Shown: positions 48,516 to 59,400, counted from the stretch's first letter. The stretch is 64,000 nt of DNA from Climacium dendroides (GCA_950106755.1 OX467089.1:25587345-25651344); one strand, 5' to 3'. Program-made: numbers and translations. Notes: generated by a model not told the origin, from the letters alone.

Positions 48516-49567
48516 AAGAATAGGATTCAGCATCTTCGGATCCACGGAAACGAATTTTGCTTTTGCTTGTAGGAGCCATGCCGAGCAAGCTTCGTAACAC
48601 CAATCCTGGAAACTCTCTCTTACAATCGTCTACAAAGTCATTCAACTTCTCCCGCAACAGCCATGCATGCCACTTGAAGGTAATCCATTCTTTCACAATT
48701 AAAACCGGCACTTGTTCCACCCTGATCCATCGTTACCATCTGTCCCACCTCCACGGCATCGTTACGTTACGAGGAACGGCAGAATAGTTCTGATTTGAGT
48801 TTTTCGGACAACTTTGGTCCTTACTAGTGTTGTCTTTCTTTTTTTGCTCCTTTTCTAATTGTAATCGTGTGTGATCTCTTGTACTGCACCTTGCTTGAGA
48901 ATCTCCGGAGAACTGGTTCACGCTGTCGATCGATGAGCTAGAAAGCGAGAGCTTCTTCAATTCAAACTCCGTTCTGCAGCCAAGGTTCCGTGCTCATTTG
49001 GATTCCAGTTCTGATCTGATTTCATAGATGATTGAACTATAAAAGTGGGATTTGAATGCACACTAACAAAAACACATCAAAGTACCTGAACTATTATTAG
49101 AGTTCATAGTGAAGTGTCTGCAATGGAGGAGCAGCAGCCCAGCCGGAGTTTGAGAAAAACATACTTAGGTGATCAAACTCCTTCGGTTGGAGCACCCAGA
49201 CTGGGGTATGATGGAGTTTGGTGCTATGTTTCTTTTGTACTATTCTTAGTGAAACCTTCCTTTGAGTCCACTATTACAATTGGGGGACGACCTTTACGAT
49301 TCAATCTAATGCCTAGGGCTTCAAATCAAAGTACCAAAAACCAAGTAGTCGCTAGTCAAGTAAAGAACTTCAATTCAGAGAAGGAAAACCATCTACTACA
49401 TAGAAATTAAACTAGAGCTAAGAAGATTGACAACCATGGCGCAAATAAATAGGTTCATCATTCTAGAAATTCTACTGATATATACACATATATTTATAGA
49501 ATAGACTTGGAAGCCTCCAAAACATTCACATTCAATAGAAACGTTAATATGTTGATGCACTTTGTAC
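48516..49567. other. Intergenic DNA with no supported gene
   Basis: May include the upstream part of the F-box relic. The 98-codon frame at 49114-49410 starts with an ATG but has no recognised domain or splice context. Confidence 0.4.
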
Positions 49568-49802
49568 TTAACCCCTCAGCGCCCCAATGCCTCAAATATG
49601 GCCTCTCAAAACTCAAGGATCTCCTTGTTTGAACATTATAATCTTTTTAACGGTACGGTAAAAGGACGTGTCCTTTTCCCTATAGCTCCGACCCTATCTC
49701 TACTATCAATTGGTACAATCAATTTATGTGGATCTCATTTTACATGATAGTTTGATTGGAATGAATTGAGAAGGGTTTGAATTTTGGGCGCTCAGGGGTT
49801 AA
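49568..49802. mobile_element. TTAA-ended miniature element, 235 bp
   Basis: Left end TTAACCCCTCAGCGCCC; right end GGGCGCTCAGGGGTTAA. The inverted repeats differ at one of 17 positions. TTAA on both sides. This is the cleanest TTAA element in the window and probably the youngest. Confidence 0.85.
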
Positions 49803-50040
49803 GTTCCAATCCAAGGCTCGATCCAAGGTTAATGTAGCACTAGACATGTAAAAAAACATCAACTTTTAAGTTAGTGGAAGTTGGAAAAGTGCACTAAGTT
49901 TAACTCTTCCAACACTACAATTACAATGAGCTTTCAATAAACCCTTAGTGAACAAGCAAGGATGCAAAAGTTTTGATTTCAAACACATTAGGAACCACAA
50001 AAGAAAGGGACATACTTTTAATTACATAATTAAGGTGAAG

Positions 50041-50130
50041 TAAGAGTCCCTATTTGGGCCATCTACTACTCATACTTAATGGTATATAAATAGATTGGCT
50101 TCTAAATTAAAGCACAAATAGGGACTCTTA
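50041..50130. repeat. Short hairpin, 90 bp
   Basis: TAAGAGTCCCTATTTGGGC (50041-50059) pairs with GCACAAATAGGGACTCTTA (50112-50130), 18 of 19 pairs, around a 52-base loop. Could be a tiny MITE or a small-RNA precursor. Confidence 0.6.
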
Positions 50131-50282
50131 TCTTATCTGAGGACAAATGGGAAAAATAGAGGACTTCCAACATGCTTTTTTTGAATGGATAGTGAGATAG
50201 AGGTTCATCCCACCCAAATTAAATATATATATTTTAATTTTCTAATCCACCCCCCAATCCAAATTAAATATTTTTTTTAATT

Positions 50283-50340
50283 CCCCAAACCCCAACCCCA
50301 ACCAAACCCCAACCCCAACCAAACCCCAACCAGACCCCAA
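50283..50340. repeat. C-rich minisatellite (CCCCAACC/AAAC units)
   Basis: Repeated AAACCCCAACC and CCCCAACC units with no T for about 50 bases. Strong strand asymmetry. Confidence 0.85.
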
Positions 50341-50419
50341 CTTCATCCAAATCCTAAACATCCCCCCACCCCTAATTTGTAATTTGAGATTGACATGGAG
50401 GTACAATTGATATGGGATT

Positions 50420-50640
50420 TTAGTGTGTACATGTGTACGTCTTTTGTACTCATATTTGTACTTGTACTTGTATCCATACTTACATCACATATTTTTCTGT
50501 ATTTGTATTTGTATCCATCTTTTGTACATGTATAGTATTTGTCTTTTTGTACATATATCATATCTGTCTTCTATACAAATGTCCATATCTATATTCTAAA
50601 TTTGTATCCGTATTTGTTTTCATATACGTATTTGTACCCT
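50420..50640. repeat. Degenerate TTTGTAC/TTTGTATCCATA satellite-like tract
   Basis: About 220 bases built of imperfect TTTGTA-type units (TTTGTACT, TTTGTATCCATA). Because the period is near a multiple of three, long frames are open on both strands (50433-50642 and 50343-50561); they are not genes. Confidence 0.75.
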
Positions 50641-50642
50641 AG

Positions 50643-51297
50643 ATCAAAGGCTTGAAGATTGGTTTTATTTTTTTTCCTATTAGAAGATCTACGGTTTGAA
50701 ATTTTTTTAAATGAAAAATGAGAGGGGGGCAAGGAGAGGGGAGGTGCATCTTTTCAGAAGATAGTCAAAGGGCCCTATACATGTTCCATAATTCTTTTGA
50801 GGTAATTCAACGTATACAATTGGTGAAGTGGGGGTCATGATGCATAAAAATTTTGAGCCTTACATGATGAGACCTTTCACCAAAGACCTCCAAAATAATC
50901 TAATTTTTAGACTAATAGGTGCATTCTTCATTTCTACATTGATATGGAAAGTCATTAATTGACCACTCCTTAATTGTAGTGTTCTTAGAGAGTTAATTTG
51001 AATATATTATCTGTGGAAGGATGTTGATGCTTAATTTGCATTCTTGGGGTAATTCACATGGCACAAAGGAAAAAACATAAAATTTAGAAATTAATTTAGG
51101 AAATTTAGGTTTTAAATTGATTGAAGATTTAAAACTTGAATGTGCTTGCACCAATTATAGGTGGTAAATTTTTACCCTAATCTAATACCACACAAAATAT
51201 GAAAGGTTGGTTATATTTTAAATTCTTAAAGGTTGCAATTTGCACCAATGACACTATAATCTCTAAAGGTGCTTGGTTCAAAAACCACTCAATGTGA
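50643..51297. other. AT-rich intergenic DNA
   Basis: No gene or bounded repeat recognised. Confidence 0.4.
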
Positions 51298-51905
51298 GTA
51301 TAACAAATTGAGAAGACAAGATGTTTAAACAAATAGGATGGTAGGAGGTAGAACAATCCATGTGGGATATGTAAATTTGGATTAATAAGAATTCAACCAC
51401 TCATTGTTAGGTCAAAAGCTGGAATTATGTTCAATGTACAACTTTTATTAAACCTCATTTAGGCATACTAGACTATTTTTTTTCTTTTAAACTTTGATTA
51501 AAAAAAAGTTGAAAAATCAAGATAAATTTCATCTCCAAAAATTAGTTTGAAATTTTAAGTCTATAATCAAAGTTATAGACAATATTCAAAGAAGGGTTGG
51601 AAGAGACATTTTCTTAATATCCTCAAACATCCTACTAAATTTTGTGTATAACATTTCTTGGGAGGTTCTAAAAAACAAACGGATTTTCAAAAATGATTTA
51701 GCTTGATTTTCCAACTTTTCTTTGTTCAAAGTTTTTGAAAGAGTTATTTTACTATGCCAAAATGAGGTTTAAAGTTCTATATGAAATGTAATTTCTACAT
51801 TTCAATGACAATGAGTGGTCAAGTTCTCATCTTTAAATTATCCCATACCCTTTGAGGATTGACGATAGATGATGGATTTCATTATAAAAATGACCTCTTC
51901 AACTT
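51298..51905. repeat. Foldback family copy 3
   Basis: Inner arms from about 51434 to 51782 (AAACCTCATTTAGGCATA against TATGCCAAAATGAGGTTT), outer words CATGTGGGATATG and TCCCATACCC. About 600 bp further right (52430-52640) is sequence resembling 29180-29450, so copies 1 and 3 may be parts of a larger repeat. Confidence 0.75.
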
Positions 51906-53620
51906 TTATTTTTAGAAAATATTAATGAAGTAAATCCTTCATTTCACTATCAATTTTTTTAATAGCATATGGTCAAATGAGAGTTGATATTTGATTAAAT
52001 GGATTGTTTTTGGACTTTAGAGATTTTCAACAAACCATCTTTACATTTATTTGTAGATTCAATTGTTTGGTCCTAGATTTAGTAGAAAAATTTGGCACCT
52101 TTTTCCTAATTAATAAAGTCAAATCTACTATTTGAGTGTAGTATGGCACTTTTCAAAACAAGTGTTTGGAAACTTTAATCTATACTTCTCCTAGATTTTA
52201 AACCATTTATGTATATATATGTCACAAAATTTGGTGTTGAAAATTTTCCACTTTAACAAAATTATAGCCTATCAAGTTGTTGCTTTTTACTTTAATTATC
52301 ATGAATTTTCTTGAAATACTTTTATAAAATTTGAAATAAAAGACATTAAAAAGTATGACAATTGTATAGACCTTCAAAACATTTGATCCGAAGAAGATTA
52401 ACCTCAAAAGTTCTTTGATGCTTAAAGGCCTAATACAACTTCAAAATACTCTTTCATAAAATAAGGCATCAATTTTCATTTATATTTATCTTTAACAAAT
52501 CTGACTATAAGATCCTTTTAGTTAACTTGTTCAAAATGTAAGCTTTTCTAGCTCTTCCCAAAGGTAAAATTGTGTTTCGTAACGTTTTTAGGAAGAAACA
52601 CATAATTATATGTGGTTGCAAAAAAGACCAAACGATTTAGGTAGCATTCTACCTAAAATGTAGTTTTTTTGCTCAATACCATGAGTAATATGAAATGAAA
52701 CAATCTTCATGAAAAATCAAAGGCTACTAGTACCCATGACTACTTGCAAGTTTGATTGCAGAACAACAACATAAAAATAATAATTTAGTCCTCACCCTCT
52801 TCGTTGGAAGCTATCTTTAAATAAGAACTCTACCTAATGCTTTGTTCTTTGGAGCAATACTAATCCACAACAATGTCACAAGACATATGTACAACTCAAA
52901 CAATGTAAGAAAATTAAGCACTTGCAAAAATGAAGACATTGCACACATGACATCGGTGAACAAGCTTTGTACCTTTGCACATAGAAAAAGTGCAAGCATC
53001 GACTGGCATAAATTCTCAAAAGAGAAACAACATTCAGTTCCACACCAAATGAAAGGCGAAACACATAAGAGTTGTTATCCAAATTGCATTTTGTTGTGTA
53101 ATTAGGTTGCCTTCCATCAAGAAAGTTACTTTACAAGCCATCACAGTCAACAAATACTTCTATAAATATTTTCATTTGTACATACGGAGGTTCATGAGTC
53201 CCAATTACAACAATACTTAATTCAAAAGTAGTACATTCTTATACAATGTCAATAAATATAAGTTATATTTTAAAGTCTTCTAGATTCTCCAAAGGTTGTA
53301 ATTTATATGTCACTTTGTAATCACCCTTTAGTTAGTGTAAATGTACTCTACACCCCTACCAAATTTAAAAACTTTCAACTTTTTGTTATTTATGTTTCCA
53401 CTTTGCCTCAATTATATTTGCTTTAGTTAACGTAACTTTTGTTCCCTATAATTGATTGAAATAAGTTTCATATTTCTATAAAGCTAATTTATGCTCCTAT
53501 GTTTTTTAAAATTTAGAAATGAAGATAAAAATTGTGATTGTAGGCACCCACCATACTTTCATTTGTCCCTTTCAATTGTGAGGAAGTTTGAGTGCTACCT
53601 TACTCAAGAATTGAGCCACT
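51906..53620. other. AT-rich DNA, partly repeat-derived
   Basis: 52430-52640 resembles 29180-29450 (shared words TTTAACAAA, GATC then TTTTAG/TTTGGG, and AAGCTTTTCTAG). Otherwise nothing recognised. Confidence 0.4.
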
Positions 53621-53849
53621 TTAACCCTATAACGCTACCGTGAATACTTAGTGTCTGATGGATGACAGACAAATCTTTTGCAAAGGACAAAATTCATCTA
53701 TTCATCCTCAGAGTATTGTTGAGAAAAAGAAACATCTTCTACAATAGTTTGACTTCCAATGAGTATTTTTTATTTTTTTAAGTGATTGATTCCCATGGTT
53801 TTAGAAAATGATGAATTCTGCAAAGACCAACCCGTCCTTACAGGGTTAA
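53621..53849. mobile_element. TTAA-ended miniature element, relative of the 31.4-kb copy
   Basis: A 229-bp element: left TTAACCCTATAACG, right CTTACAGGGTTAA. Its interior word ATCTTCTACAATAGTTTGAC is also in the right half of the inverted dimer at 31414-31641, which has almost the same length. It stands alone here, not as a dimer. Confidence 0.75.
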
Positions 53850-53874
53850 AAGAGAAAAAAAAATGAAAGTGCTA

Positions 53875-54714
53875 CAGTTAGACCTTGATAAGTGTTAGGG
53901 ATTGGGAGCATACTTTTAGTTAACACTTAGACACTAGTAACACATAACACTTATAGAGGGTGATGCCAATGATTTGTAACACTTATAAAAAATAACACTT
54001 AGAAGAATTAAAAAGGTAAATACATAACATTTATAGAAAAAATGGATGAAATAACAAAATATTGATTCATTATTCATCTAAGTCTGTTGAAAGAATGAAT
54101 CAATAGTACTTTGGCAAGTTTCTACTACACACCAAGATTCTACTTCCTTTTCTTGTGCTTCAATATTCCTAATAAATAACATGGTGTCATTAAGTCTTTG
54201 CTCCAAGAACTTCTTCAAAGTTTGAAAAGCACTACCTACATCTTTAAAGCCTACAACCTCTTCTACTATATCGTGAGGATTAGCTTCATCAGGATCACTA
54301 TCTTCGTGTTCACTACCTTATTGAGATGAAAGCATTTCAATAATTTCTTCATCAGTGGGTTGATAAAGGTTATTCAAATCAAACTTGAGTTCATAATTTA
54401 AATACTCTTGAACATTCATGTTAGGGAGCTCAGTCTTAGAGGATATCAAACTTAGTTGTTCCAATACAGAAGCAACCTCCTCTACCTCTTTCCTTTACCT
54501 CAAAATTATCTCCTCCCAAGCGATGGCTCTTATGAAAAGCCTTTTTTTGGAAACTTATCACTTATCGAGGTAAAATTAACAAAGTCGGGAGCGCGACATT
54601 GCGTAACACTTAACACATAACACTTACTAGTCTTAATTTTAAGGGAGCACAAATCTCCATAACACATATAGAGTTTTAACACTTATCGAGGTAACAGTTA
54701 TCGAGGTCTGACTG
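53875..54714 (-). mobile_element. Pogo/Tigger-like (Tc1/mariner) element with decayed transposase tail
   Basis: An 840-bp element flanked by TA (53873-53874 and 54715-54716). The left end CAGTTAGACCTTGATAAGTG is mirrored by the right end, read on the other strand as CAGTCAGACCTCGATAACTG. Ends beginning CAGT...ACCTCGATAA are typical of pogo-type elements. On the minus strand around 54.26-54.36 kb the text PTDEEIIEML, one stop, then EHEDSDPDEA resembles the acidic C-terminal tail of Tigger/CENP-B-type transposases. Catalytic parts are absent, so it cannot move itself. Confidence 0.7.
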
Positions 54715-54724
54715 TACAAGGTCT

Positions 54725-54776
54725 GACTGTACAAGGGCAGCAGCTACGCTATGAGAGACTCTGCCCTTGTACAGTC
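54725..54776. promoter_or_regulatory. Perfect 16-bp inverted repeat just upstream of the TBCA TATA box
   Basis: GACTGTACAAGGGCAG (54725-54740) and its exact reverse complement (54761-54776) enclose a 20-base loop. The left arm overlaps a short direct repeat (AGGTCTGACTGTACA twice) derived from the pogo-like element's end. Could form a cruciform; role unknown. Confidence 0.7.
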
Positions 54777-54797
54777 GTATAACTACGGAGTATATTG

Positions 54798-54805
54798 TAT
54801 AAATA
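54798..54805 (+). promoter_or_regulatory. TATA box of the TBCA gene
   Basis: TATAAATA lies 185 bases before the start codon and predicts transcription starting near 54830. The frame of the protein is open upstream, but there is no ATG between here and 54990 in that frame. Confidence 0.55.
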
Positions 54806-54989
54806 CGTAGAGACAATACGAATACCTGTTTTCAGAAGCAAAGAAGAGGTCAGTCAAGCACACTTGTCAAGTCGATCACACCCAAGTGACGCAGCAATCT
54901 TGCTCCCTGCAGCAACTCATCAGTTACACCACTGTCTTGCAATTTTAGAGAGAGCTTGTTCTCACATAATTTTTGTTTACCAGATTGCC

Positions 54990-56865
54990 ATGGCGAGCTT
55001 GAAGGACTTGAAGGTGAAGACCGGGGTGTGCAAGCGCACGCTGAAGGAGTTTCAGTCGTACGAGTCCGAGGAGAAGCGCGAGGCCGCCAAGACGCAGTCC
55101 ATGCGCGACAACAATGCCGACCCCTATGACCTCAAGCAACAAGTACATACTGGATCAACCAAACCCATCAGACACACCTTCTTCGTTTTCTTGTAAATTG
55201 ATGTATGCTTCTTGTGTTTTTTAAACTCGCGATCGATCTTTCGTTTGGTACTTCTGTGGCAGGTGAATGTGCTGGCGGAGTCGAGGATGATGATCCCCGA
55301 TTGCAGGCGCCGCTTGGAGGCCGCGCTTGACGCGCTGCGAGAGCTTGTGGTAAGTTTTTCGAACTTCTTTTCGTTTTAGGGTTTAGGGAGGTTTCGAAAT
55401 GGGGATTAGCGCTCTCTATTGACGCGCTCTGGAATCGGGCATTGCTTTTGGAGTTTGAGAATTTCTCGTGTTGTGTGCAAATGTGGTTGGGAGAAATTTT
55501 TGTATGGCAAGTTGTGAACATTTTTTGAGGGTGCGGGTGGATGCAATTTTGTTCCCTTTGGTAGTGTCCTTAGAGAGGGTGGAGTGTATTGTTTCTGTAT
55601 GATTATTGCACTCTTTCGGGTTCTAGAAGCTTCTGAAATGGCAGAGTACAGTCAATCCTCTCTAATTTCAGACTCTGTTGTTTGCATATTTCATGTGTAT
55701 TTCCAGAATCTGTTATATTGTGTACACATCTGATTTGAACAACCTTCACATGTCTAGTTGTGAAAATTTGTCAGGGTGCATATGTGCTTGAAGGCAGTGT
55801 CATTAGAGAGGGTTGAGTGTGTTGATTTGCTTTCGTTTAGGGCATGGGGCAGAATTCGAGTGATCGTTAAACTCTTTAGCGTTCCATAAGCTTCCGAAAT
55901 GGTAGTTTATTCTCAACCCTTTGTAATAACACACTCCATGATTATCTTTAGAATCCGTCACATCTTGGATCGGACAACTTCCACACACCAGGTTGTGAGG
56001 ACATCTGAGAGTGCATTTAGAAGCCCATTTCTCGCCCTGACGTAGTGTCATTAGTGAGGATTGAGAGTATAGGGACTCAGCCAGATCACTGCACCTCTTA
56101 GGGTTCCACAAGCTTCCGAATATGTTTTCCTTTCTATGGGACATAGCCATACTGATCATTGCACTGTTAAGGACTAGGTTGTGGAAAATAGTACATGCTG
56201 AACTGTGCAATGAGCAATGAATGGACTTTTCTCACAACCAGGCTTCAGAGTTGAGTTATCTATCATAATCTTGAGGACTCTACGCTGATGTGTGCTCCAA
56301 TGGCAGCAATCTGCAGCAAGAAATCCTTGCTAACTAAGAATATATCATAATAGAATCGGGAAAGAAGAGAGTGATTATGGTAACTCCTCTTTTTGAATAG
56401 TTTGCATATCATCTGTAGATTATAAGTCCTCATTAGGGGATTAATTATCAGTCCTCATGAGGAGTTTCTAATCGTGGTGAAGCAAGAAATCCTTGCGGAA
56501 TCGAGTGTGTGTCTGGAAAGAGGGGATTGATTATGGCTCATGACGCAACTCCTCTTCTTGAACGGTTCTTGTCACTTCGAGATTATAAGTTCTCATTGTG
56601 GTTGTCAAAATTTTCGATTTCAGATTTCGAAATTTGCACGATTCTGGACCCCAGAATCATATGCATAAAGCACCACCCCCCTCGTAGAGATTCTTAGATT
56701 TCAAATCTTGAACTGTCTCACTCTATTGAGATTACGGCTCATTTCGATTTCGATGTGCTGCTGTTGTGACAGGCCGAAGCGGAGAACGAGGAGACATGTC
56801 AAGGGAGCGAGGAATTGGCAGCAGCGCAGGCACTGGTCGTGGAAGTGGAGCCCATGTTTCGGTGA
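54990..56865 (+). CDS. TBCA: Tubulin-folding cofactor A (KIESEL/TBCA)
   Basis: TBCA is a small cytosolic chaperone that captures beta-tubulin during dimer assembly; in Arabidopsis it is KIESEL. Three exons in phase: 54990-55142, 55263-55349, 56773-56865; 110 residues, the normal size. Recognisable blocks are LKVKTGVCKRTLKEFQSYE (residues 6-24), REAAKTQSMRDNNADPYDLK (about 30-49), then NVLAESRMMIPDCRRRLEAA in exon 2 and a glutamate-rich last helix in exon 3. The protein family folds as a three-helix bundle, which fits the charged, proline-poor sequence. The start ATG sits in GCCATGGC, a good plant context. Exons 1 and 2 are GC-rich, unlike the flanking repeats. Intron 2 (1423 bases) holds tandem duplications and starts with a TTTAGGG pair (telobox-like) near 55376-55388. 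Confidence 0.95.
55480..56130. repeat. Tandem repeat of about 240 bp in TBCA intron 2
   Basis: Nearly three diverged units, with the landmark GTAGTGTC(C/A)TTAG at 55561, 55794 and 56042 (spacing 233 and 248). Each unit also has (G/C)TTGTGA, a GGTTC(T/C)A word and AGCTTC(T/C)GAA. Confidence 0.75.
56313..56600. repeat. Second direct duplication in TBCA intron 2
   Basis: Two copies about 165 bp apart, each starting AGCAAGAAATCCTTGC and containing TGATTATGG, AACTCCTCTT and AGATTATAAGT. Immediately follows the 240-bp repeat. Confidence 0.65.
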
Positions 56866-57233
56866 ATCAGGGGACTGCGTTTGCTGCTTACATTGTATAT
56901 GGTGCCGGCCCTCCTCAGTGGCCGTGTGAAATGTTCTACTATTCCTGTAACCAAATTCAGATTTCTTCTGTTATCAATACATCTCCTTGGTTGTTGAATT
57001 GCTTGGTTTAGATTTGTTGAGTTGTTCTCAACTCAATCAGTTGGGCATTCTTTCCCGGAAAGCAATTGTGAAAAGTGACCGTGTTTCATTGGGTGTTGGC
57101 TTGAGTGTTTTGTGCAAGGGAAGGTGACAAACCAATTGTCTCGTTTCCACATAATTTGAACCTATTTGTTTGAGTACAAGACTTTTCATGCTTCTCTATT
57201 TAGATGATTCAAAGTAAATCTACCTTATTTATA

Positions 57234-57486
57234 CTACTTCTGTCCCAAAGTGATTGTTCCACTTCAAATGTCGTGTTTTTTTAAGGTTGTTTTGAGTAGG
57301 TCATATGGAGATTTTCTTGTGGCTAATTTTATTTAGGTTGCAATGAACACATACAATGTTCTTCATTGATTCTACTGTTATAAAACTTGAAACCTTTCAT
57401 GATTATGTTTTTCACAATGTGATCAATGAAATTGGCTCAAAAAAATTCCAACAAAATTGTGGACAATCATTTTGGGACAGAGGGAA
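57234..57486. mobile_element. Stowaway-like miniature element
   Basis: Flanked by TA (57232-57233 and 57487-57488). The left end CTACTTCTGTCCCAAAGTGA is mirrored by the right end, read on the other strand as TTCCCTCTGTCCCAAAATGA. The CTCCCTCYGTCCCAAA-type end is characteristic of plant Stowaway (Tc1/mariner) MITEs. Length 253 bp, typical of the group. Confidence 0.75.
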
Positions 57487-57488
57487 TA

Positions 57489-58882
57489 TTAGATAACTAG
57501 TTGAGAGGTAGAAAGCTTGAACACACAACCTTCTCTTTTGGACTAAGTCAAGATTGTTAGATATTGGAGATCTAGTAGGTTCGAATATTACAATGCATGG
57601 TGTGCAAATCGAGGGGACAATGATCATTCCACGTGAGGCTACATTGGATCTTGTAAAGTACGTGGCAATGCAAATGAAAGACCTAGATGACAAATGTTTA
57701 CAAAATATTTGTATACATATTAGAGAAGTATTGTATACTTTAATCCTTGAAGGATCAAATTGCATTTTTGAGCAACATAGTGATTTTGGACACCTCACTA
57801 TGAATGTAGTTTTTATTTTATTTTTTGAAATTTTTATACAATACAAGGACAAGTAGCTTTAAGACCCAACAATTTTCATAATTTTTGACTACATGGTTAA
57901 AAAGTTATTGTATAGTTTTTTCCACGAGCTAGGCAATTTAAGCATGTAGCCAACTTGCCTTGAAAAATGAGACCAAAAAAGCATCACTAATATGGACATT
58001 TTTTTCATACAAATGTGACCTTGTGAAGCATTGTTGCCTTGTTTTTTTTATAGGGCCCAAAAAATGATTTATGTAATTTAAACGTTAGTATCTTGTAGTC
58101 TATGAGGTGGAATTTTCTAAAAAGTTTCCACATCTTTTCAAACTAATGTACTACAAGATCCTACGATTATATGTGTCCAGAAATGTGTTTATTTTATTTT
58201 TTTAATTTGGTATTTGTACTATAATACTAGAAATGGCAATTTTGGAGTGTCTTTGGTGAAAACACAATCAAGGAATTCATTGGAAGTTAATTACTATACA
58301 TGAATTTTTTATGCAATTTTAATGTTGGAAGTTGTAGACTATTATAAGTTACAATACACAAACCCATTTTCATTCAAAGATCATTGGCTAAAGTCTTGTA
58401 ACCAAATCATGCTTACAATACTTGCTTTAAAAATCAACCAAGTACATGAGTAGATCAATTGTTGTTAATAATAGGGTTATTATAGTAGATTGGATCTACT
58501 CCTAATAGTTTAAATATTTTCTACCTTAAGAAATGTTTCAATGATAATGACTCTAAAATACTTCCTACACCCCTAGAGGTAATGGCTAAATTGTTTTAGT
58601 TTATTAGAAGCCTTTTGTAGGGTGGTTGGTGGTTTTGTTGGTAAAAATGTAGCTCAAATTTAACTACTTAGCTTGACAATTGGTTCAATAGCCCCTAGAT
58701 ATACCATGTATTTCCAACCTTATGTTCAAAAAATGTTATTTCTTACCCCTTTTACTTTAATCATTGATATGTCATCTTTTGAAATTGTTGGCATATTGTG
58801 GAGACTTCCCGAGACAAAGTGGGAACTTCATTCGCAATGGTCGTAAAGTGAAGTGAGGACATTGAACTCTATGTTAGAAATC
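57489..58882. other. AT-rich DNA with one unrecognised open frame
   Basis: 57554-57856 (+) has 100 codons with a plausible amino-acid make-up (for example GTMIIPREATLDLVKYVAMQ) but no family I know; the opposite strand is also open (57412-57852). It starts just after the Stowaway-like element. Possibly a fragment of an old gene. Confidence 0.3.
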
Positions 58883-59400
58883 CACTATACTAAAATTGGT
58901 AAATAGTGTTGGCAACACTAATTTACTAAGATAACACTAATTGTGATTAGCAAGGTTAGTGTTAGAAGATTATTTATCCATTCTAACACTATTTTAGTTC
59001 TATATTAAATTACAGTTTTCTTGGAAAGGGACAAATTTTCATGGCGGAAGGCAAAAATTACAATTTTGCAAAGAAGGGACAAATTTTCACGACAGGAGGC
59101 TAAAATTAGAGTTTTGCAGGGAAGGGACAGATTTTCGTAGTGGGAGGCAAAAATTACAGTTTTCTTAGAAAGGGATAGATTTTCATGACAAGATGCAAAA
59201 ATTACAATTTTGTAGGGAAGAGACAGATTTTTACGGCGGGGGGCAAAAATTCCAGTTTTGCAGGGAAGGGACAGATTTTTATGATAGCAATTAAGTGCCC
59301 CAACACTATTTACACATAAGTTGAAAAATAGTATTGGGGGTAAAAAACAGGGAACAACACTAATTATCACCCAACACTATTTACCAATTTCAGTGTAGTA
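58883..59400. mobile_element. Element with ACACTAAAATTG-type ends, copy 2, containing a minisatellite
   Basis: Begins CACTATACTAAAATTGGTAA and ends TTACCAATTTCAGTGTAGTA. Outer parts match the copy at 45474-45737; the middle is replaced by a 48-bp tandem repeat (59010-59283), which makes it twice as long. Confidence 0.75.
59010..59283. repeat. 48-bp minisatellite, 5.7 units
   Basis: Units start at 59010, 59058, 59106, 59154, 59202 and 59250, each TTACAGTTTTGCAGGGAAGG-like followed by GACAGATTTTCATG and GGCAAAAA. As 48 is divisible by three, the minus strand reads as a repeated 16-residue peptide (NLSLPCKT-IFA...) without a stop. Confidence 0.9.
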
